DNA of 64,000 bases from Ulota crispa (lineage: Eukaryota; Streptophyta; Bryopsida; Orthotrichales; Orthotrichaceae), in contig OY987251.1 in NCBI GenBank assembly GCA_963920765.1, forward strand, positions 15,565,219 through 15,629,218, written 5' to 3'. How positions within the stretch are numbered: position 1 is the first letter of the stretch; every line of letters starts with the position of its first letter. Positions 25,048 to 36,075 of the stretch are shown here, in pieces. A program made the position numbers and the translations under genes. The notes under the pieces are model-generated. The model saw only the letters and a list, made by a program, of their open reading frames with translations. It was not told the origin of the DNA and ran no database searches.

Positions 25048-25269
25048 TTAACCCTTGAAGGGCCCTTGGGCTTTGGAGATATGGTACCATATAGGGTTGC
25101 AACCAATATTCAGAATTTTGAATCAACTGAAAATTAAGTGTTTCAATTATACATATTGAAGGGTTGTATGGTGACAGGTGCATTAAAAAAATTTGGAAAG
25201 CTCTCAAAACAGTTCAAATACATATTGTACATACAGCCACACTGGGCTTTCGGGCGGTTCAGGGGTTAA
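25048..25269. mobile_element. Family A MITE, copy 3
   Basis: Starts TTAACCCTTGAAGGGCCC and ends GGGCGGTTCAGGGGTTAA. Full length at 222 bp, with both TTAA borders intact. Same body as copies 1, 2 and 4. Confidence 0.8.
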
Positions 25270-26576
25270 ATAACAGAATCCATGTTGATGTTGTAATAAG
25301 CAATCAATACCCGCCGTTTTCATATTTTTTCGTTGAAATGTTAAAAGTTGAATAAAGAAAGGGCTACTATTTTGGTTGTTAAGAATTCTCCATGATTTCC
25401 TGCAGAACTGAAAATTCTTATGACTTTCAATTCAATACTCAAACAACATGATTCAAAACTCTTTGACATACATATTCTGAATACAAAATCTAGTATACCA
25501 AGTTTAATAAGAGGAAAACTCACAATCTACTCTCACAGTATTAAAATTTGCTTCAACGACTCAAAAATAAAACCTCCAGCTTTTTAAGCACTTTTCAAAA
25601 TCACTTAGTGGTATTTGCCCAAGATATATAAATCAATTAGGTGCAATAGCCTTAAGAAAAGAAAAAAGCTGGGATAATTTAAAAAAAAGCTTTGAGCATT
25701 CTTGTCATTGCAAAAATCCATTTGGACAAAGAATGAACTCTAAAAGATTTGTTATACAAACTCAAAGAATAAGTTTGTTTCATTCAAATTTATGGTTGCA
25801 GAATCCAATTACTAATCAATTTGGTATCAAAACATTTTGGATAATTAATGAAGCTAACATGTCAAATGTGTTCCATAACTTGTTTTGTCCATTCGTATTT
25901 GTTTATATTTTCATGTTGCTTTTGTTGACTTTTAAACTAAATGGATATCAAAATGACTACTTTGCAATTTGTAACTGAAAGAATCTCTTGTCGCCTATAG
26001 AATACAATCCTCTGTTTATAAAATGAAGTTTAAGATACCAACAAGAAAACTCTAGGTTTCACTAGGTTTTTTTTTAATTATTGTAGGATTTATTTGTAGT
26101 TTTTAATGCAAAACCTCTTAAATTTAAATGTTACAATAATTATCAAAGATACATGACAATAGGGTTTGCAATTCAATTACCAATGAAGGAGTAATATGTT
26201 TTACCTTAAATACTAAAGTTTATGCATATAGGAAATGCTTTAAATATGTATCAAAATAATTAAGCTATATAAGAATATATAAAGTTGCATTTCTAATGAG
26301 GAAAAAAGGTTTTGAATTTTAAGTAAAATAATCCATTTAACACAAGTTTCATTTTAAAGATAAATTCGGGAATTTTGTTGAACATGTATATTTATGTATA
26401 GATATTTTATGAATGCCACAGTAGATCCAACTATATGGAGAAAATTTTATGTCGTACTTAAAACAGCTGTTGGAAAGTTAACAATGTAGCTTTGAGATTT
26501 TCTTTTTGAAACATGTGTTGACGATATAAATTTTCTAAATATCCTGGAATGAAAGATGCTTCATTTTGTGCAAAAA
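25270..26576. other. AT-rich DNA, nothing recognised
   Basis: No repeat partner in the window and no coding similarity. The open frame 25733-25978 is AT-driven and not called. Confidence 0.45.
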
Positions 26577-27420
26577 ATGAATTGCTTGCCATCAATCTAT
26601 CTATGCTACTAAGTGGGAGCCTAACCCTCACTAACTCTATATTCTTTTTCAGAATTTTTTATAAATTTTTGGTGTAAGCTGAGCAATAAAGGTAGCCCTA
26701 GATATGAGCATTTTTTTTTGATACAGTAACTATACAGTAAACTTCTACAAGCCCTCTGAGGTAGGTACAATTTTCTGAGGAACAAATGTGCATTGGTTGA
26801 TTGCGAATATGGGTACTTAGAATGTGGCGTTTAAATGCCAGAAACAAAACCCTACTAGATATAGAACACCAAGCATCCTCTAACCATGTCCTTTTCCAAA
26901 ACTTCTAGATTTTTTTGGTGGAGGTTGGATCAATAAAAGGATGGGCCCAAATATAAAACACCAAATGCCCACCAACCATGTGCCAAAAAATCAACAAAAG
27001 GCCAAGCGCCCCTTAGCAGAATATTAAAGAGTAGTAGCATTATGATGAAGGCAATCACTATTTTTGGTTTTAAAAAGGATCAAAATGACAATGCATCAAA
27101 GTTAAATTTTGTACCAATTATGAGATATTGATTTTTTATGAAGTACATGAGAATTAAATTCTAGAACAATTGATTTGTGAGATATTGATTTGTAATGTTG
27201 AATGTTGAATAACCCATACATGCCCAACTCATGCAAAGTGTGTGCTTGTATGCTTGTTACTATATAATTGTCTACCATAACATTTAAAGATGAACCCCCA
27301 AAGAACCTTTAACCATTTGTAATCTCTATGCCACCTTGGGTAGATTTGTTAGATGGAGGAGATACTTTTTATTCATTATTGCAATGGGTGATTGCAAGAA
27401 ACACTTGTAGTATTTTTTGT
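26577..27420. mobile_element. Fragment of the large Stowaway-like family
   Basis: Blocks such as GTGGGAGCCTAACCCTCA, AACCATGTCCTTTTCCAAAA and ACCCATACATGCCCAACTC recur in the same order inside the element at 47636-49508. No terminal CTCCCT repeat is attached here, so this is a truncated piece. Confidence 0.5.
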
Positions 27421-27527
27421 CCCCTTCACCTCTTGCAGGTGCTTTTTGGCTTGTAACTTTTGCGCAGCGAGTTGTTTTGAGCTGAAATTTTAGAGGAAGG
27501 CACTTGTCATAGTTATAGGCCTTCCAT

Positions 27528-27851
27528 TAGGAAAAATATGGGGCCCCAATAAGGCCTTGAGTTTGGGGGGGTCCCTAGCCATGGAACCCAGTTCCCAAAA
27601 AAATCATGCGCAAGCTAACGTGGCACTATTGGTGCCTCGTTAGCTTTTTTGATTTTTAATTTTTTTTTTTAAATTCAAAAATTCAAAAAAGTTCTTTAAT
27701 TTGTTCTAAGATATTTTTTTTCTCTTTTTCGAATTTTTTTAATTACTTTTTTTTGGCCTTCCATAGGGGCTGGTTCCCCACATCGAGAACAAAACATATG
27801 GAGGGCTGGATTTGTTTATAAAGGCCTTATAGAGGCCCCATATTTTTCTTA
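27528..27851. repeat. Inverted repeat (foldback), 0.32 kb
   Basis: The left segment GAAAAATATGGGGCCCCAATAAGGCCTT (27531-27558) has an inverted partner at 27820-27851 reading AAGGCCTT, ATAGAGGCCCCATATTTTTC. An inner hairpin lies near 27610-27650 (AAGCTAACG and CGTTAGCTT). No target duplication was defined. Confidence 0.5.
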
Positions 27852-28814
27852 ATGCATAATTTTTGCGGTTCTTTAAAAATTATTTTACTATTTTTGAACA
27901 GCCCCCAAATAGGTGTCTACCTTGGCCATTTTGGGGGTTTTTAGTACTATTTTGAGTCCAAAAAAGCTTTTCTAGGGCTATGAATCAGGGATGTTGTTTA
28001 TGGAGCATGCTTACATGCATTTATTGAAGGGTTTTGCAAAATTATAAATTCCGTGGCAACTACATTGTCTCAAAGTGGGCATCCTATCTCCCTTCATTGG
28101 CAAAATACAAAGAAATTCCTCAGCAAAGCAGTTGAACCATGTGAATGTGTTTAATGGGTTCTCAAATGGCCATTTTTTATTTTATTTTTTTGAATTATTT
28201 TACTATTTTCTAAAATGCAAGAAAGAAATTGGCCTTTTGTTGGTGATTTTGTTTTGTGCATAATTTTTAGATAAAAAATTTCTAGGTTTGAATTTTCAAG
28301 AGTATGCTATTTTAAGTGCTTTCCAAATTATCCCTATTTTATTTTATTTTACAAAAAAATTCAAAAGCTCATATTACTACATGGTATTACCAATTTTAAG
28401 GATATTTGAGACAAAACTATGAAATATTTCTTGCAACTACCCTAATGTTATTTTTATCTAGATTGTGTTATTTTCTTAACAATGTGTTCCATAGTAAGAT
28501 GCACGAAACGCCTTTTATAACATAAGGACGCAAACAATTTCATAACTTTTTAAACTTAAAAAAATCACTTCAGAAACGATATTTCTATTTTACCATAAAA
28601 TATTTTGCTTGTATATAAAAACCATTCAGAGTGGGGATTTCAGCCAAAGACCAGAATTCAAATGCTATCTTGTTCTTAGTGAAATCTCCAAAATTAAATG
28701 CCTTCATATGCCTCAAAAATAGATATGCAAATAATTTTATATTTGAGTGGATAGACGATTTTAATCATCATGCTTAATCCCTTTTCATTTGAAGCAGATT
28801 TTAAGAAAAAATTA
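27852..28814. other. AT-rich DNA, nothing recognised
   Basis: Low-complexity runs and AT-driven open frames only. Confidence 0.45.
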
Positions 28815-30307
28815 CTCCCTCTGTCCCAATATAAAGCTCCAAATTAAGCATAGTTCTTGTTCCACTAAAAAGCTTCCTTTTGCAAACTTCAATTCTTGAG
28901 AAAGCGTTTGTCATGTCCAATAATCCCATGGGGGCAAGTTAAGTAATTAGCCCTTTAGAGACCATCAAACCATATTTTGGTTTGGGAGAGTAGTTTTTGG
29001 CGTATACAATAAAATTGCTCAACAAATTGGAAAATGATCTTGAAGAACGCTTGTGATCACAAGAATTTTGCATCCAACCTAAGAAACGACAATGGGATCG
29101 GATATGCAAATTGATAAATAACAGTGTGTATACATCATGGCCTCAAAATACGTATCCATATTTGGTCAAAGATGGATAAAAGCAACAACACAAAACATTA
29201 ATCATCCAAGAAGAATGCCACATTTCAATTGTGCAATCTTTAAAAAGTTCGAAATGCTTAAGGAATACGCTTGTATTGTTTCTCTATACGGTAGTAGTAC
29301 AATTGTAGTATTTGAGAACCCATTGAAATGATACTATCATTTTATTTATAAAAAAAAACTCATCTTATATTTAAAGCCAATTCTTTATTGCTTTCACCAA
29401 TTGGATTTTCCATAAAAATTATCAAATTTCTTGTAGAATTGTTTTAGGGTAGTAAAGAAAATGGGATTTTAAACCCTTTTTGTCCACTTAGCTACACCTT
29501 GTGAGTGCTATTTTTGTCTATTTTGTGTGAAACTAGTCTTGTTGGAAAGGTGGAAAACCTTCCTTTTTAGAAATTTAAGGCTCTTCTCAACCAAAGCTTG
29601 CATGAAGTGTTAACATTCAAAACCACACAAGCATGAAAAACTAAAGATTTTCCATATACAGCTCACTCAATCATTGTAATGTTTCACCTCCAACGGTAGA
29701 TCTAGCTGAAATTTTGATCAATTACAATAGACAAAGTGTCCTTCAATTTTGTACGGTTGGATTATTCATATTGGGTCCATATTTGATTCAAATGCACATC
29801 TAGTTTTCTTGCCTTGGTTTCTAGTGAGTTTTGGGAAAATGTGTGGTCTTTAAAGGATTAAAGAGCATTCCTCTCCTAACAAGCTTGGCCTTGCCCATAT
29901 GAGATACCATTGTTGCTACTAATCTTTAAATCATTAATAATGAGGAGCTTGCAACATGTACAAATATGGTACTTTTTGCATGAAAGTTGGGTGCCCAAAT
30001 GGCAACATTAAAGTAGGAGATTTTGCACACACTTGGTAGATGGTGTATTGATTCTAGAATGCATGTGTCATTATTACAAAGACTAAAATAATGAGGAGCC
30101 GGCAGCCTTCACAAATTATGCACAAATTTGGTACTTTTTGCATGGAGTTTGGGTGTCTAAATGACAATATAAAAACTTGAGATTTGGCAGATATTTGGTA
30201 GGTAGTACATTGATTCTAGAATACATTTGTCATTAGCATAATAACTAAAAATACAGTTAATTCCTTGTGGAGAAGTTTTTTGGAGCTTTATAATGGGACA
30301 GAGGGAG
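28815..30307. mobile_element. Stowaway-like element (Tc1/mariner), 1.49 kb
   Basis: Left terminus CTCCCTCTGTCCCAATATAA and right terminus TTATAATGGGACAGAGGGAG, flanked by TA on both sides. CTCCCTCYGTCCC with a TA target is the hallmark of plant Stowaway MITEs. At 1.5 kb it is several times longer than a typical Stowaway, but it has no transposase frame. Its interior shares blocks with 47636-49508 and, in reverse, with 60233-61060. Confidence 0.75.
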
Positions 30308-31411
30308 TAAAAATTACACATTATAACTCCTTTATGTTTTTATTAAATAACCGCTAGCCTATGAGGGTTAAAGTATGCATTCATGTATTGGTATCAATGT
30401 GAGTATTCTTTTGTGAGATTTTTTTATGAACTGTGAGATTTTTTTATGAACATCATTTTGAATTTTTTTATTCTATCATCATTTCGAAGTAGCGTATTTC
30501 CAAATAAGGTCATATGTTTTAGTGCAATAAATAAAAAACAGGGTCAAAAGAATAAAAAAAAGTTCTAATTGAGGAATTAAAGAGCCATCTATATTACCAA
30601 CATTCAAATCTTCATCACCAGCTTTTATTCATAAAGATTGTATCATAGTTTGTGTTGTACATTCTAAATATAGTAATAGTTTCAAATTCAAAACACCTTA
30701 ATTCAGTATGTCACTCGTACAAGTCACATATGATATCATCAATTGCATTTGTTTTCATTTCTTGAGGCTTATGCGATCATACAATAACCATGGCTTCATT
30801 CTTAAAATAAACGTGGCAAAATCAATATAAAACCTTAAGTTCTACTTATGTAGCTTAACTTTCATTCTAACATATGTACATGTTAACCCCTATAGGACCA
30901 AAATTAAGTTCTACTTATGTAGCTTAACTTTCATTCTAACATATGTACATGTTAACCCCTATAGGACCAAATAAAGTAGCAATCTTGGGCATGCTAGTAT
31001 CTATAAATAATGAATATTTTTTCACAAAAACTTAAAGGATATGTATTGAAGGAGTATCTTTCTAAGGCAATTATTTTCAATCATTTTGATTTGTAAAAAA
31101 AGAAGTTATCATGGAATATGCATTTATGCTTGCTTGAAGGGCAAGATTGGCACAACTATTTACATTGCATCTAAGGTTTTGTATTCATGCCAAGAGGTTG
31201 AGGGGCAAAGCTATTTCCTTGTCATACCCTCATTCCATGAAGGAAATCAAAAGTTTAGATGGATGTGGCTCTATTTTGATTAAGCTTATAGAAACTGCAA
31301 ATTTTGCCCAATTTCCAAAAAAAATCTCCTTCCTTCTAGAACTAGTTAAAATCTCAAACTTTACTATTTTAAAATTTGAATAGATTATTGTACATAGAAG
31401 TCAATAATTGT
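30308..31411. repeat. Intergenic DNA with a 69-bp tandem duplication
   Basis: A 69-bp unit starting TAAGTTCTACTTATGTAGC at 30836 is repeated at 30905. Each copy ends with GTTAACCCCTATAGGACCAA, the left terminus of a family B element. After the second copy the text (GCAATCTTGGGCATGCTAG) resembles B interiors, so a B element with an unseen right end probably starts near 30950. A 20-bp duplication (GTGAGATTTTTTTATGAAC) lies at 30414-30452. Confidence 0.6.
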
Positions 31412-31611
31412 NNNNNNNNNNNNNNNNNNNNNNNNNNNNNNNNNNNNNNNNNNNNNNNNNNNNNNNNNNNNNNNNNNNNNNNNNNNNNNNNNNNNNNNNN
31501 NNNNNNNNNNNNNNNNNNNNNNNNNNNNNNNNNNNNNNNNNNNNNNNNNNNNNNNNNNNNNNNNNNNNNNNNNNNNNNNNNNNNNNNNNNNNNNNNNNNN
31601 NNNNNNNNNNN
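31412..31611. other. Assembly gap, 200 N
   Basis: Exactly 200 unknown bases, probably a fixed-size scaffold gap whose true length is not known. Confidence 1.
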
Positions 31612-32854
31612 CTTCCTATTGAATTCAAAATGTGACAACCAAAAATATTCAAGGTCAAATGGAGATTTTACTATGGCAACATGAAGAAAAAAAAGTAGGA
31701 ATTTGATTTAAAAATACTAAGGTATAAAAATTGAAATAGAAATACAGCTATAAGTAGTAATTAAGTGGCTGTTTTCCAAAATCACATTTTAGTGTTAAAA
31801 GAGTTCAAAATGAAGTTTTGGTGTCAATTATTGATGATCATATAATGACATACTTCAAGTATTCAAATCATTTATCTTTGAAAAAGTTTTGCAATAATCA
31901 TACATCAATGAATTACTAAACAATTTTTGGCATCAAATATGCTATAAATTTGGGAAGTTATGTACAAACAAGAGTACAAGTTGAGTAACAATAGTGATGC
32001 TTTGATAATGACAATGCCATGGGCTAGAAAAAAAACATTAATAACATCCAAGCATTGATCAATAACAAATACTTTATTTATTTCCTCTATTTTACATGGT
32101 GTGGGTTGCATATTGCGCAAGCCTTCATGCCTTGTTGCACGCAACAACTTACAATTAGATTTCCTTAGTTTAGACAAATAAAGAAGGTTTTTTAAATTTT
32201 AAAATCACTATTTTGGTACACACTAATGAACAATGACAACCTTGAAGTGCTCTAGCGTGGCTTACATGGTCTTGGCATCTTGCAAATGCTAGTTGGCAAG
32301 CATGCCAAGGTGTTGAGCATAGCCCAAGGCACCTCTAAAACCCGCTAGCCTATTGTGGAACATCACCAGCTCACATGAGTTAGGCGGTGATTTGATATGT
32401 TCTTCAATCAAATTGTCACCATCAAGGATCCAATCTTCGTCTTTGGGAAGCTCAATCACTTGTAACTTACGTGGTATTTCTTCAATAACAGTACCAAGGT
32501 TTGATCATAGTTTCAACAACAAGTCAAAGCTCCTCTAGAGGGTTGGCTAAGTTATTACACAACATGAGCAAAGTAATTATTGTTGTTCCGTTACTTGCAG
32601 TGGACAAGTTGTTATCATCTTTTCAAATGTGGTCTTATGTACCATTATTGAAAACAAAGTCCAAGTCCATCTTGTTACTGTGGATTGCAGCCTTGGTCTA
32701 GGAGTTGGCAAAGCTTAATAGATAGATTCTATTCCATGCCAATACCATAAGCTTGAGGGGTTTTTTTTATAAAAAACTTTCAAAGCTTTTGCTTTATTGA
32801 TAGTGGATATAGTAACTTTGTTTTGCTTGGTATCTTTGATGCCATTTAGTGTAT
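31612..32854. other. AT-rich DNA, nothing recognised
   Basis: No gene or terminal repeats. The open frames at 31905-32177 and 32353-32701 have no recognisable similarity. Confidence 0.45.
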
Positions 32855-35800
32855 TGTGAGTGCCTAAACCTCTCCCTCTCAAAGTAAGCGCATAAACAAC
32901 TGGGTTCTAGACTGAAGTGGAAGATGAGCTATAAGAGCTTGAGGGTGGTTTGGTTGTAGATTTCCAACTAAAAATGCCTTCCAAGCAATGGATTTTTGCT
33001 AATAAGCCTACAACATACAATGATGAACAAAGAGAATAATCCTTCAACAGGGTGAATGTGGATTGAACAAATTAATTGGCATAAGGCGTAATAGATCAAA
33101 CCTCATCCTAAGGTCCCGCATAACCCATAGCTTGATCATGGATGGCCTCCATTCTCCCTTGAGGCTGATATATGGGGGATGCGGATAAGTGTGGGCTTGA
33201 CTCTGTTCTAGGGACAAATAATCACAACACTCTAATGGGTTTTCAACTTAACCCTTCCTAGCAGACCCGTTTACCCGGCGTGATAGTGACAAATAATCAC
33301 AACCTTGGGTATGCTTTGAAGGGAGCTGGGAATGACTTCCACCCCCTTCTATGATCGCAATAGTAGCAAAAATGATGCCAATTGACTATGAGCTCTCCTT
33401 GCAAGCAAGATATGACAAATTTGTTGTAATAGGTGCCAATCTTATGACACCAATAAGAAATTTAACAAAAACTAAGAAGTTTTAATGGCCATAGGAATGG
33501 GCTTCAATAGTTAATCTTGGCTATTGATGACCCTTGGAATGCCTTGCTTACCCTTGGAATGCCTTGCTTAGCAAGGCCAAAAAGTAGGTAGTGGAGTTAA
33601 AGCCCTTGTCTTTTCCTTCTCCACTCTCTACCCTGTTGGGTATTTTTTTAAGCCAGACAAGGTTCGAATTTCGAGTAGCCAGAGGTTCTGGGCCAGGGGG
33701 AGGGCCGGAGGTTGGCCACCAAAGCCTGAGGTCGGGTATCAAAGGCCTGGGGGCGAGGGCGAGGGCCCGAGGGTGAGAACCGAGGTCCTGAGGGTGAGAC
33801 CCGAGGTCCCAAGGCAAGAACTACAGCAACGGAACTAAGAGAGGTGATCGACGAGGGAGACTTGAGGGTGAGCAGCTGTTGCTACTAAGAATTCAAGGAG
33901 GCAGAGCTAGACTGCTGGTTCTAAGGGCAGTTTGCTAGGGGAACTTGAAGAGGCAGGGGCTAGGCTGCTAAGAATTCTGAGGTGAGCAAGCTAAGCTGCT
34001 GGTTCTGAGAGGCAATTGACTAGGGAGACTCAAGAGGGAGCAAGCTAATGCTGCCGAGAATTTTGAGGTGAGCAAGCTAGTCTGCTGAGAATTCTGAGGT
34101 GAGCAAGCTAAGCTGCTAGTTCTAAGAGGTGATTGACTAGGGAATTCAAAGGGGAGCAAGGGCTAGGCTACTGAGAATTCTAAGGTGAGCAAGTTAATGC
34201 TACTGAGAATCCCAAGGGACAAGCTGAGTGCTGATTCTAAGAGGTGATTGGTTAGGGAACTTTGAGAGGGGGCAAGCTAATGCTGCCGAGAATTTTGAGG
34301 TGAGTAGGCTAGGCTATTGAGAATTCTGAGGTGAGCAAGCTAAGCTGCTAGTTCTGAGAGGTGATTGACTAGGAAAACTTGAGAGGGGCAAGCTAATGCT
34401 GCCAAGAATTCTGAGGTGAGTAAGCTAAGGTGCTGAGAATTTTGAGGTGAGCAAGCTGATGCTACTGAGAATTTTGAGGGAGCAAGCTGTTGCCGTTGGT
34501 GCTGACGTAAGGTAATGCCACCAGCTGAAAGACTCTATGAGAGAGGTAGCACCTCAAGCTGATAGAACCACTGAGCAAAGTGGCGTCTCAAGGAACTACT
34601 TAGGGAATCAAGAGAGCTGGCCAATGTGGAGGCTGAGCTAAAAGGATTTTCCACAAGCTCTGATGAGGGCTTGTTTTGATAGTGGAGTTCTAGTAGTGAC
34701 TGATACGCTAATCCTAAACAAGGGCTCTCTACTCTAACTATGGGGGTTTGACTACCAACTAAACAACTTGAATGCTAACTAGGACTTTTAGGAAGCATGG
34801 AAAAGCAGCATTGCTAGTCATAATCCAACTTCTTAGGGGTTTGTGCAACCAAATGCAAGGAAATGCCACGTTCTAGCTAAGCATGAGAGAGGGGGCTCCA
34901 CCAAAGGTAAGGCACAAGAGGCTTGACAAGGTACAAGTGACAAGTGATCAAAAAAGGAGTTACAAGTAATTAGTGATGACAAGTGTGTGTGTTGGGAGGA
35001 GGTGGGCCTTCCTTTATACATTTGGGGGAGGACACCTCGGCCCTCTATCTAGGAGATCCATAGATCCCTTGAAATCCACTTAAAATCTAAGAAAAACTCA
35101 AAATGGATGAAATCTGGATGAATTTGCCATAACTTTTGGAGCATAGCTCCAAACAACAAACGAACAGTGGTATTGGATTCCTTGGACCCAAAATAGCTGA
35201 CTTTAGTTGTTTACACTCTCAATTCCAAGCTACAAAGCGTCACAAAACTTGAATAAAGGGTTAGAGGTGGATGGATGGAAAACCTAGAATTGGAAATTAA
35301 TCCCAAATTGAGAAATTGACTTCCTGAGGTCTTCCAAAGTTATTGGGGGAGTTGGAAAACACTCTTTGCTTTTGTCATTTGGGCTCCAAATGGATGATAT
35401 CTTGAATTTGGATATAACGTGCTTTCTTGAAACTGGATGGATGTCGTCATTCAAGGTCTTGCCGCTATCGAAACAACTTGAAACTTGGGGGATCTTCATA
35501 AATCTTTGAGAAAATCTTCCATGAATTTTGGTGGCATTTTACTACCATTTGTCAACCTCCTTTGACTGAAGTCGACTGGTAGCCTAGCATGGTTAATTGC
35601 TTAGAATCACACTCTCTAGAAAGCGGAAGATCTTGGAAACCTTGGGTATAGACGCACCAACTTGATAATGCAACTTGAATTAGGTGATGTGGTCCTTGGC
35701 CATGGCGTAACTAATCTACTCCTAAACTAACCCTCTCTAATTAGGCTAGTGAGGACTTTTGAAAGGGATCCCAAGCCCATAGTAGCAAATCCTAAAGTAA

Positions 35801-36070
35801 CCTTCTCTAATTAGGTTAGTAGAGACTTTTGGAGGGGATCCCAAGCCCCATGTATGTGTGTCAGTCAAACTCACTAAAAACCACTAAAACTCACTACATC
35901 TCTCCTAATGACTTATCAAATGGAATAGGGTAAATGGTGTACCGCTAACCATTTGGTCTAACTAATCTAAATCAACATAAGTAGCTATTCCACTCATATT
36001 AATGTAATTTCAAAGTTAAGTAAAATGAAAAAGAATTTCAGGACTTCTGGTGCTGAATCTTGGACTCACA
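32855..36070. mobile_element. Solo-LTR-like retroelement, copy 2, 3.2 kb
   Basis: Begins TGTGAGTGCCTAAACC and ends CTTGGACTCACA, in the same orientation as copy 1. Flanks TGTAT (32850-32854) and TATAT (36071-36075) agree at four of five bases, compatible with an old 5-bp target duplication. Extensive colinearity with copy 1 includes AGTAAGCGCA near the start, GACAAATAATCACAAC, the CCTTTATACATTTGGGGG block and GATGTGGTCCTTGGCCATGG near the end. The internal array (about 33840-34640) is made of GAGCAAGCTAAGCTGCT / GAATTCTGAGG segments and differs from the array of copy 1. No protein-coding domain. Confidence 0.7.
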
Positions 36071-36075
36071 TATAT

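Noticed and set aside
31369-31684. Open frames spanning the run of N
   Set aside because: They consist mostly of unknown bases.
19809-36070. The two 3.3-kb copies as the LTRs of a single 16-kb retrotransposon
   Set aside because: Their flanking duplications differ (CCCCT/CCCCC against TGTAT/TATAT), the first copy sits in its own split MITE, and the 9.6 kb between them holds MITEs and AT-rich DNA but no gag or pol.
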